From NCBI RefSeq assembly GCF_030272615.1, contig NC_081414.1, positions 659,906,438 to 659,970,437 of the forward strand: a stretch of DNA of 64,000 nucleotides, in the 5' to 3' direction. The position numbers and the translations under genes are program-made. The notes beneath the pieces were generated by a model. That model saw only the letters and a program-made list of their open reading frames with translations. It did no database searches and was not told the origin of the DNA. Positions within the stretch are counted from its first letter, which is position 1. The number at the start of each line of letters is the position of its first letter. This document shows positions 1-10,220 of the stretch, piece after piece. This DNA comes from Cryptomeria japonica. Its lineage: Eukaryota > Streptophyta > Pinopsida > Cupressales > Cupressaceae.

Positions 1-216
1 ACATAATTTCTTGTTGTAAGAAGTTATTTCCTGCTGTTGTGTATCAACTGAGTCTCAGTTAGAGCATTTGTTTACAATTCTGTATCATTTTTTGTATTAT
101 CCCAGTATTATTTCCAATACACTTTCAGAAAAACATTCTAAAGTGTATCACTCCAGCATCAACTCCCTAAAAGATATTCAATAGAGTCATTGAAGTGATG
201 CTTTCACTGATCTCAA
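1..216 (-). other. 3' non-coding part of element A
   Basis: This is AT-rich sequence downstream of the RNase H stop of element A. I see no polypurine tract or LTR start here, so the 3' LTR should begin further left, outside the window. No ORF is supported. Confidence 0.6.
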
Positions 217-1962
217 TTAGTGAGTAAAAGATAGGGGTAGGACCCCTAACTTATTTCTGAGATATTCAAAAGTGTCCTTTGGTAGTGGCTTGGTGAAGAT
301 ATCAGCTATTTGTTCCTTTGTGTTAACATATTCCAACACCACTTTCTTCTCTTGAGCTTCTTCTCTAAGATAATGATATTTGATAGATATGTGCTTTGTT
401 TTAGAGTGCATAACAAGGTTCTTTGAAATATTAATGGCACTAGTATTGTCACAGAATATAGTTACTGGCTCGGTAACTTTCTCATTTATACCTTCCAACA
501 ATTGTTTGATCCATGCAATGTTGGTACAATTGAGTGTTGCGACAACATATTCAGCTTCGGTTGTTGACTGAGAAACACATCCTTGTTTCTTGCTAAGCCA
601 ACTCACTAGTCTTTCTCCTAAGAAGAAAGCTCCTCCACTTGTGCTTTTTCTGTCATCAATGTTGCCTACTCAATCAACATCAGTATAAACTTTTAAATCA
701 AAATCATTTCCTTTCTGATATACTAAGCCATAATCTACAATGCCTTTCAAGTATCTAAAAATTCTTTTGATTGTTGTCATGTGTATTTCTTTAAGATCTA
801 TAGAGAATCTTGCAACAATACCTACTGCATGTGCTATATCTAGCCTACTGTGAACAACATATTGTAGTTTTCCAATCATGGATCGGTAGAGTGTCTCATC
901 AACAAATGCAGATTCATCATTCTTTGATAGTTTGCAGTTTGTAGTCATAGGAGTACTTACTGGCTTTGAATCCTCCATTCCAAATTTCTTCAAGATTTCC
1001 TTTATGTATTTGGATTGAGTAATGAAAATTTCATTTTTCATTTGCAGTATCTGTAAGCCTATAAAATACTTTATCTTGTCGATTAATGACATCTCAAATT
1101 CTTTGCTCATTTCATTTCCAAAGTTCTTGCATAAAGAGTCATTTCCACAAAATATAATATCATCAACAAATATGGCTGAGATTAGTATTCCAGTTTCATC
1201 CTTCTTCATGTACATGTTGCTATTCTCACTTGTCCTTATAAAACCAGTCTTAATCAAATAAGAGTGCAATCTTTCATACCATGCTCTAGGTGTTTGTTTC
1301 AGACCATATAAAGCTTTGTTCAATTTACATACCTGATCTTTATTATTGTCTTCAACAAATCCTTCAGGTTGTTCAATGAAAACTTCTTCTTATAATATTC
1401 CATTTAGAAATGCAGATTTTACATCCATTTGATATACCTTGAAGTTTTTGAAAGCAGCATATTCCAACAATGTTCTAACTCCTTCAAGTCTAGCAACAGG
1501 TGCAAAAGTCTCACCATAATCATTTCCTTCTTCTTGGGCATAACCTTTGCAAACCAATCTTGCTTTGTTCCGAATGACCTCACCTTTCTCATTTAGCTTG
1601 TTTTTGAAGATCCACTTTGTACCGATTACATTTTTGTCCTTCGGTCTTGGGACCAGTGTCCATGTGTCATTCTTCTTGATTTGATCAATCTCTTCAGTGA
1701 TAGCATTTATCCAATCTTCACTATTGAATGCCTCTTTCACTATTCTTGGTTCAAATTTAGATATCAAACATGTGTTCTATCTCAGTTTGTTCCTTGTCAT
1801 CATTGGATCATCCTTATCTCCTATAATCTGACTTGGTGCATGGTGTCTTCTGACATATTTGGCTAATACAGGCTCGGTAGGCTCTGTATGATACTCTTCA
1901 TCACCTCGTAACTGGATATCTTCCTCATTTCCTTCAATAGTTATCTTGGTAGGACTTCTCAG
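217..1962 (-). pseudogene. copia reverse transcriptase-RNase H (element A)
   Basis: C-terminal part of copia Pol, which copies the element RNA into DNA and removes the RNA strand. The RT core has the family landmarks [36 protein letters not shown] (first catalytic Asp) and FVDDIIF (the YVDD-like pair, here with Phe). RNase H follows with DRKSTSGGAFFLG, STTEAEYVVA, FCDNTSAI, SKTKHI and DIFTKPLPKDTFEYLR. One frame runs through the whole segment. It is interrupted by a stop near 1777, a TAA at about 1387 just after SAFLNGIL, and a TGA at about 667 just after VYTDVD. The frame differs from the upstream integrase frame, so at least one indel separates them. Decayed, but complete in domain content. 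Confidence 0.93.
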
Positions 1963-2080
1963 CTACACATAGACAAATTCATCATAGTCTTCTAGTTTTT
2001 GGAATTCCTATCATCGGTTCTTTTTGCAAATTCATCAATTTTCACATTTACACTTTCTACTATTTTGTTAGATGATTTGA

Positions 2081-3028
2081 TCAGACATTTAAATGCTTTT
2101 CTTCACAAGAATATCCTAAAAATATTCCCTCTTCACTTTTCTGATCAAACTTGCCATTTCTATCATGTTTATGAACATAGCATTTGCTTCCAAAGATCTT
2201 AAAATAATTTACATTAGGTTTCTTGTCATACCAGATTTCATAAGGTGTCTTCAAAGTACCTTTCTTCAATTGAACTCAGTTTAAGGTGTAAACAGCTATG
2301 CTTATTGCTTCTCTCCAAAATGTTTGTGGAACCTTCTTCTCAATCATCAATGTTCTAGCACAATCCACAATAGATCTGTTTCTTCTTTCAGCTATTCCAT
2401 TCTGCTGTGGAGTCCTCGGTGTAGAGACTTGTCTTTTAATACCATGATCATTACAAAATAGGTTGAAATCATCAGATGTGAACTCTCCTCCTCTATCTGA
2501 TCTAAGACATTTCAGTTGTCTTCCTGTTTCATTTTCGACTCTAGCCTTGTACCACTTAAACATTTGAAAAGCTTCTGATTTTTCTTTTAAAAACATTACT
2601 GACATCATCCTTGAATAATCATCCACAAATAATATGAAATACTTATCACCATAATAACTTTTAACTTTCATAGGACCACAAAGATCAGTGTGCACAAGAT
2701 CTAAAATTCCCTTAGAAGTGTAGGACTTACTTGTAAAGCTAGATCTTGTCATCTTACCCATTTGGCATCCTTGGCACATAGCATTCTCAGGTTTTTCAAG
2801 ACTCAGTAGACCTCTTACTCTGTGCTTCTTACTTATCTTGATCAGATTATCAAAATTAACATGACAAAACCTTTTATGCCATAACAAGGTATTATCAATC
2901 TTTGCATGCAAACACTTGTTGTGAGTAGAGTCAAGGTGAAATGTATTACCTTTTGTTTGTGTCTCGGTAGCAGCTAACTTTCCATTTTTGTCATGAACTT
3001 TGACACTTCCTTTCTGAATTCTATTCAA
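2081..3028 (-). pseudogene. copia integrase (element A)
   Basis: Integrase joins element cDNA to the chromosome. The GAG-pre-integrase/zinc-binding part is intact (LLWHKRFCHVNF ... CQGCQMGK, an HHCC set). The catalytic core has its three acidic positions in DLVHTDLCGPM, LRSDRGGEFTS and TPQQNGIAERRN. The downstream stretch TPYEIWYDKKPNVNYFKIFG with FLGYS is the usual copia integrase C-terminal side. One TGA near 2273 breaks the frame after VYTLN, and the frame is lost at 2081. The N-terminal end overlaps the end of gag-protease by a few bases in another frame. In copia elements gag and pol are normally one frame, so this is probably a frameshift mutation. Confidence 0.92.
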
Positions 3029-4398
3029 TAACCTATGTTGTTTAGTTGTGCTACACTTAAAAAATTATATTTCAAACCTTCAACCCAATAAACATCATTG
3101 CATCTTGCTTTATCAAGAAGTGTTATGGATCCTTTACCTCTTACCGGACATGGTGCATCATTACCAAATCTAACATAGCCTCCATCATAATCTTCTAACA
3201 TAACAAACTTGTGTTTATCTCCTGTCATATGATGTGAGCATCCACTATCTATAATCCAAGAATCATTACTGTTTATGTGAGATATTAGGGTTTTTTCTTC
3301 ATACCTTTCTTCATCTGATCCATCCTTGATAGCCACATAAACAACTTCCTCTGTATTAGTCTCATCTGATTTATCATCTTTAGATGCCTCATCAACAATT
3401 AAGCATGTCTTTCTATCTCTTCTTCTGAAGTCTCGATGACCTCTGTAATGATTATCTTTCTGTCTGTCTTCTCGATAATCTCTCTTTTCAGTGAAATCTT
3501 TGTCAGGATAGTTAGAAGCCATATGTCCAATATTATCACAATTGAAACATTTCAAAGGTAGTTTTCCTTTATACTTACCTTTGCCTCTTGGTAACCTTTT
3601 GGCCAATAGTGCTTCAAATTCTTCTTGCTTTTTGATTTCTTCATACAGTTTATGTACCTCCTCCATGTTCTTCCAAAATCTTTCACTTGCTCCACTATGA
3701 TCTCCTTTAGAGTACTTATACATTCTCTTATTGTAATCATTAGATTCATTCAGATGAAAAGAACTAAATGCAGATTCAACTTTATTTACCGATGACCCAC
3801 TGTTATCAAAATTACTTAACTCAAATGCATGTAGCTTACCAATAGTAGCATCCAAGGAAACTAGCATATTAGGTACAGACCTCAATTCATTGATTGCAGA
3901 GACTTGGATTGCATAGGTAGGTAGAAGAGTTCTTAACAACTTACTTGTCACATCCTTTTCTTCAATAGTTCCTCCTTCTCCCTTGATTTGATTTACAATC
4001 TCCTTTAGTCTTGTACTATACTGGGTTATGTTCACACCTTCATTCATCCTCATATATTCAAGTTGTCCTCTTAGACTATCAACTTTTTCTCTTTGAACAT
4101 GTTCATCTCCTCCATATACAGATATAAGCTTAGTCCAAATTGCCTTTGCATCATTGCAGCCTTCTAGATCATTAAACTCAGAATCGGTCAATGCAGATGT
4201 TATTTCAATCATTGCTTGAATGTGTTCTTGCTTTGCCTTTATCTCTTCCATAGTCAATGGATAGGTGCTCGGTGCAACAAAATCATTCTCTAGATAGTAT
4301 AAAGCATATTCTCCAACTCCTGATAGATGTAGCTTCATCCTTCTCTGCCATGTAGAAAAACTTGACTTATTCAGCTTAGGTGCATCCCTCTTATACAT
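3025..4398 (-). CDS. copia gag-protease (element A), 457 aa open frame
   Basis: Gag forms the virus-like particle that packages element RNA. The N-terminus (LNKSSFSTWQRRMKLHL) and FELSNFDNSG region are typical plant copia Gag. A single zinc knuckle, CFNCDNIGHMASNYP, has CX2CX4H, but the last Cys position reads Tyr (C-N-I-G-H-x4-Y), so it is a damaged CCHC. The aspartic protease start, WIIDSGCSHHMTGDK, has the DSG catalytic triplet, and the frame ends at NFLSVAQLNNIGY, before integrase. I chose the Met at 4398; it lies about 50 bases from the primer site, so the leader is short. This is the only long undamaged frame of element A. Confidence 0.9.
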   Translation of the reverse strand: MYKRDAPKLNKSSFSTWQRRMKLHLSGVGEYALYYLENDFVAPSTYPLTMEEIKAKQEHIQAMIEITSALTDSEFNDLEGCNDAKAIWTKLISVYGGDEHVQREKVDSLRGQLEYMRMNEGVNITQYSTRLKEIVNQIKGEGGTIEEKDVTSKLLRTLLPTYAIQVSAINELRSVPNMLVSLDATIGKLHAFELSNFDNSGSSVNKVESAFSSFHLNESNDYNKRMYKYSKGDHSGASERFWKNMEEVHKLYEEIKKQEEFEALLAKRLPRGKGKYKGKLPLKCFNCDNIGHMASNYPDKDFTEKRDYREDRQKDNHYRGHRDFRRRDRKTCLIVDEASKDDKSDETNTEEVVYVAIKDGSDEERYEEKTLISHINSNDSWIIDSGCSHHMTGDKHKFVMLEDYDGGYVRFGNDAPCPVRGKGSITLLDKARCNDVYWVEGLKYNFLSVAQLNNIGY

Positions 4399-4447
4399 CT
4401 TTGGATCTTTAACTCAAGTTCCTTTAAACTTTCCTTTTGAAGTCCAA

Positions 4448-4460
4448 TGCTCTGATACCA
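4448..4460 (-). promoter_or_regulatory. primer binding site of element A
   Basis: On the minus strand this reads TGGTATCAGAGCA, complementary to the 3' end of plant initiator-Met tRNA, the usual copia primer. It is two bases from the LTR end. Confidence 0.92.
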
Positions 4461-4462
4461 AT

Positions 4463-5931
4463 TGATAGTTCTGATACTTAATATAAGTATAGATCTAATA
4501 GCCAATAAGATGAGGGGGGGGGGGTGAATCATACAAACTTATTCATCCATAAAAACATTAGATTCAACCTCGGTAACATATATCAGTCATATAATAAAAA
4601 TTGTCAAACAAGCAAACTCAAAAGCATATGAACAATATAAACCTCATAACATCAAATTTAACATGGAAAGCCAAATAGGGAAAAACCACTATGGGATTTC
4701 AGACCCACTAAGAAATGTACTCTTCTAGAGTATGCTCGGTTAAAAGCCAATCCTATTAAAGATTACAAAACACGTTGCTAGATGTGACCCGGTTAAGGGA
4801 TTTCCCTCAAATCTGTTAGGATCTTCACTTTGTTAGAAGTGACCTTGTCAAAGGATTTCAAACACTCATTTAGAATGTCACCTTGTTAGAGGATTTACAT
4901 ATAAGACTGTTAAGTCCACTCAGTTAAGATATTTCCTATCACTTTCACAAAATAACAGTAATACAATCTATCTGCAACTTCACATCTAAAATGCTAAAGC
5001 AGATTCCTATTTGTTCAATACAATCTAGACATAGAACTAATCTTGTCTATCTATTGGGCATCAATACTCTATTATTCTAATAGGTCTTCAAGCTTTTGTG
5101 CTCGGTAATCACTGTGTAGCATCCCTGTGCATACACTTGCCTGCATACATTGTTTATTAACAGTTCCTTATTTATAAACAATCTTCTAACCGCTTAATCT
5201 CCTTGATCACATTTCCCATGATCAATCATAGCCATCAGATCTTCAATCTTGTCCAAGTTCATTGTATCTTTCAATCTAAAAACATTTTACCCCGCCTCAG
5301 AACTTGCACATTCATCTTGGAACTTGTGTTAGGGTAATGCGGTTCAATCTGAGCTGTAGATCTTCTTGCAAACTTTCCATTGCCTTAGATTTGTTAAGAA
5401 AATTTTTCTACGGCTTGCCAATCATTGATCCGCTCTAGCTCATCAGCATCTTTGATTAAATATCACATGTAAACATTTAATGCATTCTGTTATAGCTCGG
5501 TTACAACTTAGTGAATACTAAACTTTACTCGGTAGACATTCTATCTTTATTAACCGACTGCGATAACCTTAGGGTTTACCGACTAGGTTCTTTGCTTGAT
5601 AACATAGTATAGTATTAACCTTTACATTTTACAACATATGTACGATGTTAGAACAATCTAAAACATCAAGATCTCATCATTGTTTGACTCAGTAGAGTTG
5701 CCCATTGAATAACTTATCCCTTTATTCATCATATTCTTTCCTATGTTTTTACCGACTTCTTTATAATCTTCATATCATATTTCTTAAGATATGGCAACAT
5801 CATATTGAATTAGAAAATTAATTTCTTGACATCAATGACAAAATAATAATATCAAGACAGTAAAACATCTTTAATCAATTATGTCCATAATCATCAACAA
5901 CCTTCTCAATATCCTTGTAATATTGCCAACA
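4463..5931 (-). repeat. 5' LTR of element A (1469 bp)
   Basis: The plus strand starts TGATAGTTCT and ends ATTGCCAACA, so on the minus strand the LTR starts TGTTGGCAAT and ends in CA next to the primer site. It contains the G-run block with GGTGAATCAT (4514-4530) and a GGGAAAAACC block (near 4680) that recur in the other copia-like LTRs of this window. No partner LTR is visible for comparison. Confidence 0.85.
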
Positions 5932-6487
5932 ACATCAATTTTAGGAGATTTGTCATCATTAGTCAACTTGCATCTAATAGTCATGGGAGTACATATCAGT
6001 CATACATAATATCTGGTCTAGTAGCAATCAAATATAACAATCCTCCAATCATTGATCTATATTTGCTTGCATCAATTTTAGGAGATTTGTCATTATTAGT
6101 CAACTTGCATCTGGTAGTCATGGGAGTACATACTGATTTGGAATTTTCCAATCCAAACTTCCTCAACAGTTCTCTAAAATATTTTAACTGAGAAATAAAA
6201 ATGCCTTTTCTGTTCTGATTTACTTTCACTCCAAGGAAGAAATTTAACTCACCAATCATAGACATTTCAAATTACTTCTCCATTTCACTAGACAATTCAT
6301 TGCACATATTATCATTACCACCAAAGATTATGTCATCGACATAAACAACAATAATTAATATCTTACTTGATTCAACTTTGAAGTAGAGATTTCTATCAAC
6401 GGACCCTTTTAGAAATTCTTGATTTAGTAGATACTTATCTAACCTTCCATACCAAGCTCTAGGTACTTGCTTCAATCCATAGAGTAT
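5932..6487 (-). pseudogene. copia RT fragment (element J)
   Basis: A second, unrelated copia RT piece on the minus strand. LYGLKQVPRAWYGRLDKYL, VVYVDDIIFGGND (catalytic Asp pair intact), GELNFFLGVKV and STPMTT-like VCTPMTTRCKL can be read, ending at LYLIATRPDIMYD. Gag, protease, integrase and RNase H are absent. On the left it abuts the LTR of element A; on the right it stops at 6485-6495, where the LTR of element H starts. It is therefore the oldest visible host sequence at this end. A local duplication (5933-6132) scrambles its downstream end. Confidence 0.88.
5933..6132 (-). repeat. 137-bp-offset direct duplication in RT fragment J
   Basis: The stretch beginning CATCAATTTTAGGAGATTTG occurs at 5933 and again at 6070, with about 60 matching bases and a few substitutions. 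In protein terms, the segment coding for the CTPMTTxCKL region has been copied behind the RPDIMY segment. Confidence 0.85.
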
Positions 6488-6495
6488 TATACTTA

Positions 6496-7305
6496 TGTGT
6501 GAATTTTTTCATTTTTGTCATTGATGTCAAACTGGGTGATCTGGTTAGGAATGAATGTAGCATATTGAGTAGAGCAGTAATAATAAACATATAATGTATG
6601 TAGTAAGCAGAGCAGTGATATTACTGAGAAGCTAGGTATGTATGATCTATAGGATTATTTTCTGGAAGATCCACTTCTCCAGAATCTTGTGTTTTGATTA
6701 TCATGGTTTGTATCGGGTTTTGATATAAGTTGTGTTAGTTGAATTGCTATCCAAATGTTTGTATTGCATTATGATTTATGAATTCTATTCTCTAGAATCT
6801 GTGGCATCGGTATCTTGAAGATGGAAGTTGTTATGCATGGAATTTGTGCTTATGGGTTTGTATCTATGGGTCTGGTAGACCCTTGTTTTATTCCAGTAAT
6901 CGAAGCATGTGAAAGAAGCCTGTAGAAGATCTGTGAAGGCTAATTTGGCTACCCTATTTTGGTCGAGGTATGTTTGTGTAACACATTGATCTGAACAATG
7001 CATTATTGTGTAAACCTTTTTGTGTTTTCCTGACATATTATCTCAATGTATGTGCTTATCGGTATATATGTAAAAGACATATGGATATGGATGGATGAGT
7101 TGTGGAAGAGAGAGCTAGTATGTGAGTAGTGTGAGGTGTGAATAGTAAAGTATGATGCATGCATAAGAATGAAGATGTATGTGGAAAAGTGCAAGTGTAG
7201 TTATAGTGTTGTAGTTGAATTGACAGAGTGCAGATAGTTTTGCAATAATCCCATACTGGATTTGTTGCAGGTAGTTGTGGATAGGTTGGAGAGATCCCTT
7301 ATTAT
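6496..7305 (+). repeat. LTR of element H, left part
   Basis: The sequence opens TGTGTGAATT and CATTTTTGTCATTGATG, like the start of other copia-like LTRs here. It is interrupted by element B at 7306 and resumes at 15040. The exact start is uncertain by about ten bases because the outer target duplication is not visible. No coding sequence. Confidence 0.65.
7301..7305. repeat. target site duplication of element B (left)
   Basis: ATTAT, repeated exactly at 15035-15039 on the other side of element B. Confidence 0.9.
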
Positions 7306-8442
7306 TGTTGGCATTTTTGATGTTTATGTTGTGATTGTCATTGATGGACACACACTTGCATTGAGATCCTCTTTATATGTATAAGTTAGAGCACAACCGG
7401 TATTTGTTCCAACCGGTATGTTGAATTATAGTCTTTAGACTATTGATGTTTTGCAGAATGTGTTTCCCGGTTTGAAGCGGCATGTTGACCCCAAGTGGTT
7501 CATGGATCCCAAGCAGTACGGCGGATTAAAGTGGCATAACACATTTTTACTAGTCTTCATTTTTGTCAAACCAGCAACAAACCTTTTGTATGAACCGGTA
7601 ATACTCTATGATGAGTTATCAACCGACATTTTGTGATGAGTTACCATCCACCGATTGTTTGATAGTGCCGACACATTAACGGTGCTTTTTGTGTCATGGT
7701 ACCAAGTATGTCTAGGTTCATTGAACCTAGGAAATTGTAATGTAATCCTATTGGACCGACATGAAATCAGATTCCTTTATAAGGACATCATGTCTAGGGT
7801 TTTAGGTTGTTGATGTGGATATAGCGAAAGATTATGTTGTTGCTAGGGTTTAAGGTGATTGAGGTGTTGGAGAGAATATGAGTGTGTAGAAGACTGAAGT
7901 AATGCTGGAGTGCATTAGGAATGAGCTACCAAGGATCTAACCAAGCAGTCTATGCAACTAGCTAGACCAAACACTTGTTGATTACTCACATCTTTGACAA
8001 GTCTGTAGCCCTTAACTGGGTAGGCCCAAAAGCCTTTTGTAAATCCTCTAACAAGGTGGTTCACATCTATGGATCTAAAATCCTCTAGCAAGGTAGTCTT
8101 TAATCAGACTTATCTCCTAATAGAGATTGAAATTCCTAACAGGATCTGTTCTGGTAAAGAACATTGTAAGACCTTAACCAGTTTGGTTCCTATTCTGTAG
8201 ATAGTTACTTGTGAGTTCCATCTCACCATGGTTTTTCCCATTTGGGTTTCCACATCAAAATCTCTTGTGTTATGGTGTTTGAGCTTCTGTGGGTGAACGC
8301 ATTATTAGCTATTTGGTTTGCATATTTGTTAACCGGTTTGTCTTCTAAATTGTTTTACTAGTTTACTGTCAGTCTTGCAAAGTGTTTAAGTGCAAATATT
8401 TTTGGCATACTAATTCACCCCCCCCCCTCTTAGTATTCATCA
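7306..8442 (+). repeat. 5' LTR of element B
   Basis: Starts TGTTGGCATT and ends TTCATCA. It shares the GTTTTTCCCATTTGGGTTTCC block (near 8230) and the poly-C block before CTCTTAGTATTC (8417-8437) with the other copia-like LTRs here. Confidence 0.95.
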
Positions 8443-8444
8443 AT

Positions 8445-8456
8445 TGGTATCAGAGC
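8445..8456 (+). promoter_or_regulatory. primer binding site of element B
   Basis: TGGTATCAGAGC, perfect complement to the 3' end of initiator-Met tRNA, two bases after the LTR. Confidence 0.95.
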
Positions 8457-8492
8457 CACGTTTTCTATAAGTTTAACCACTTGGAAAGAGAT

Positions 8493-9750
8493 ATGGGGGA
8501 ATACACTTTGAGGGAAATTACCCACCGGTTCACTTAGTCTAAGCAAGCCTATGATGATCTTATGGTCAAATACAAGGCATCTCAAGCAAAAAGAAGAGAA
8601 CATGCAGAAAAGTTGATGGAGCTATCTGAAAATAATTCTTCAGATGAAGCAAACATGGAAGCCCTAATTGCTGAAGTAAATAAGTTGAATTAATCAAACT
8701 CCAACCTGAGAAAGGAGTTGGAAGGACTGACTATCTGGATGTTTCAAGAGCTTGAGAACCGGAGGAAAGTTGAAGATATGGTGAAAGAAAGAGATCATGA
8801 GATCTCCAAGCTAAAACAAGAGATGAGTGCCCTAAATGCTCAACTCCATGCAAGCAAAGTGGAAAAGGAAGACATGCAAGGAGAACTGAACACTACCATC
8901 TCTGAGAATGAAAACCTGTTGGAAACAAATGCTGTTATTTCCAAAGAACTCTCCGAGTCAAAGGAAATACTTGCTAAGTTCAACAAGAGAACTGTCAAGC
9001 TAGAGAAAAAGCTTGAATCTGCCAAACCGGTCAAGAATACCAATGGAATTGGTTATTCCGGTCATGAGGAAGGTGAGACCTCTGGCACAAATGCTGGAAC
9101 ATCAAATAAACAACTGACATCAAAGGATAAAGGTAAGCAAAAGTTTAAACCTATTTGCTTTAACTATCTTAAAGAAGGACATACTACAAATGTGTGTAGG
9201 AGTAAGGCTTACAACAATTTTCCTTATTTCCTAAATGATAAGCCTAGATCCTATAGATTTGATGGTAACTATTATGCATGCAACAAGTATGGGAATAGAG
9301 TATCTAAATACAGGTCTATTATGAATAACACTGGAAGATATCCTCAGAGGACCCAAGGAGATGGTCCTAAACCTTTTGTGAACTAGAATCACAACCGTTT
9401 TAATACCTTCAATCATCAGCCAAGAAGCGGTGGTTATCAAGCAGCAACCAGATGGAGAGAAAATTGTATGGTCTGTCATGGTCATGGTCACACTACTACA
9501 ACATCCAGAAACAAGAATGGAAACATGAACAATGGACCTTGGAGAGCACCTGGATTGGTTTGCTATCACTGCAACAAACCGGGTCACATTGCTAGACTTT
9601 GTAGATCAAGAAAGAACATACCTGATAATATACTAGTCACTTCGAAAGGAAACATTGATGTTGACACTGTTCAAGCGGACATGAACAAAATCTAGAAGGA
9701 GAAACCAGCGGTGCTACAAGAGGAAACAGTTTTTGCACCTAGTGTGTAAA
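8493..9750 (+). pseudogene. ORF1 of element B: coiled-coil, multi-zinc-knuckle Gag-like protein
   Basis: One reading frame from ATG 8493 (MGEYTLREI) to the TAA at about 9748, broken only by TAG at 8535, TAA at 8691 and TAG at 9384 and 9693. Roughly residues 20-175 are charged heptads (for example EISKLKQEMSALNAQL), a long coiled coil. A linker LEKKLESAKPVKNTNGIGY follows, then knuckle-like motifs. These are CFNYLKEGHTTNVC (second Cys replaced by Tyr), a degenerate CNKYGN, CMVCHGHGH lacking the last Cys, and an intact CYHCNKPGHIARLC. It should bind element RNA and assemble particles, by analogy with copia Gag. Homologous to ORF1 of F and G in this window. No protease follows. Confidence 0.85.
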
Positions 9751-10220
9751 TCAGGGAACCGACAAACTAAGCTTTAGAAAAGCTTAGGGGGAGCAAATGA
9801 TGAAATGTTTCGAACCCCCGGTTTACACCAGTAAAAGACCGTAACCAGTATGTTATACTTATCGTTTGGCAGAAGACCAAAAATAGTAAAAAGGCAAATT
9901 AGGGTTTACGCCCTAATGAAGGAGCATTAATGATGGTAGGAGAGGAATATGTTTAAAAGTACTTTTCAAATCATTTCTCACTATCAGTTTTCAAGAAAAG
10001 AAAAGTTTTTCAAAGAGCAGAGCAACAAAAAGGTGATCTGAGTAGAGATTTTGAGAAATTGAGAAACCACGAAGGACATTCAAATTCAAACTAGAAACGG
10101 TCAAGTGGAGAACACAAAGCAGTGATTCAACAATTGACGGAGTGTGAAGTGAAGGAGAATCGACAAGCCCTAATTTCATGTTTTTCAAAAGGTATTTCTT
10201 GAGTTCTTAAGATTTCTATC
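9751..10220 (+). promoter_or_regulatory. conserved inter-ORF region of element B, possible ORF2 promoter/leader
   Basis: Non-coding. A polypurine-like CTTAGGGGGAGCAA lies at about 9783-9796, just after ORF1. At 9898-9917 is a perfect 7-bp hairpin, ATTAGGG-TTTACG-CCCTAAT, which includes a telo-box-like TTAGGGTTT. An AT-rich AATATGTTTAAAAG lies near 9947. The segment from about 9890 to 10050 aligns with the region before ORF2 in element F (shared AAGGYAAATT, GCATTWAATG, TTAAAA, TCATTTYTCAC, GTTTTCA). Conservation outside the ORFs suggests a control region. Promoter activity is an inference. Confidence 0.5.

Larger units (their letters stand above)
1..5931 (-). mobile_element. Ty1/copia retrotransposon A (3' end off window)
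   Basis: On the minus strand the order is 5' LTR (4463-5931), primer site, gag-protease, integrase, RT, RNase H. This is the protease-integrase-RT order diagnostic of Ty1/copia. The 3' LTR is not visible, so it must lie left of base 1. The LTR ends TG...CA and sits two bases from the primer site. Coding parts are easily readable, but stops and frame changes in integrase and RT make this copy non-autonomous. It lies directly against an older copia RT fragment (J) that continues from 5932. Confidence 0.92.

Noticed and set aside
4448-4460. tRNA 3'-end-like sequence (GCTCTGATACCA), also at 48893-48905
   Set aside because: Only the last bases are present, always beside an LTR: primer binding sites, not tRNA genes.
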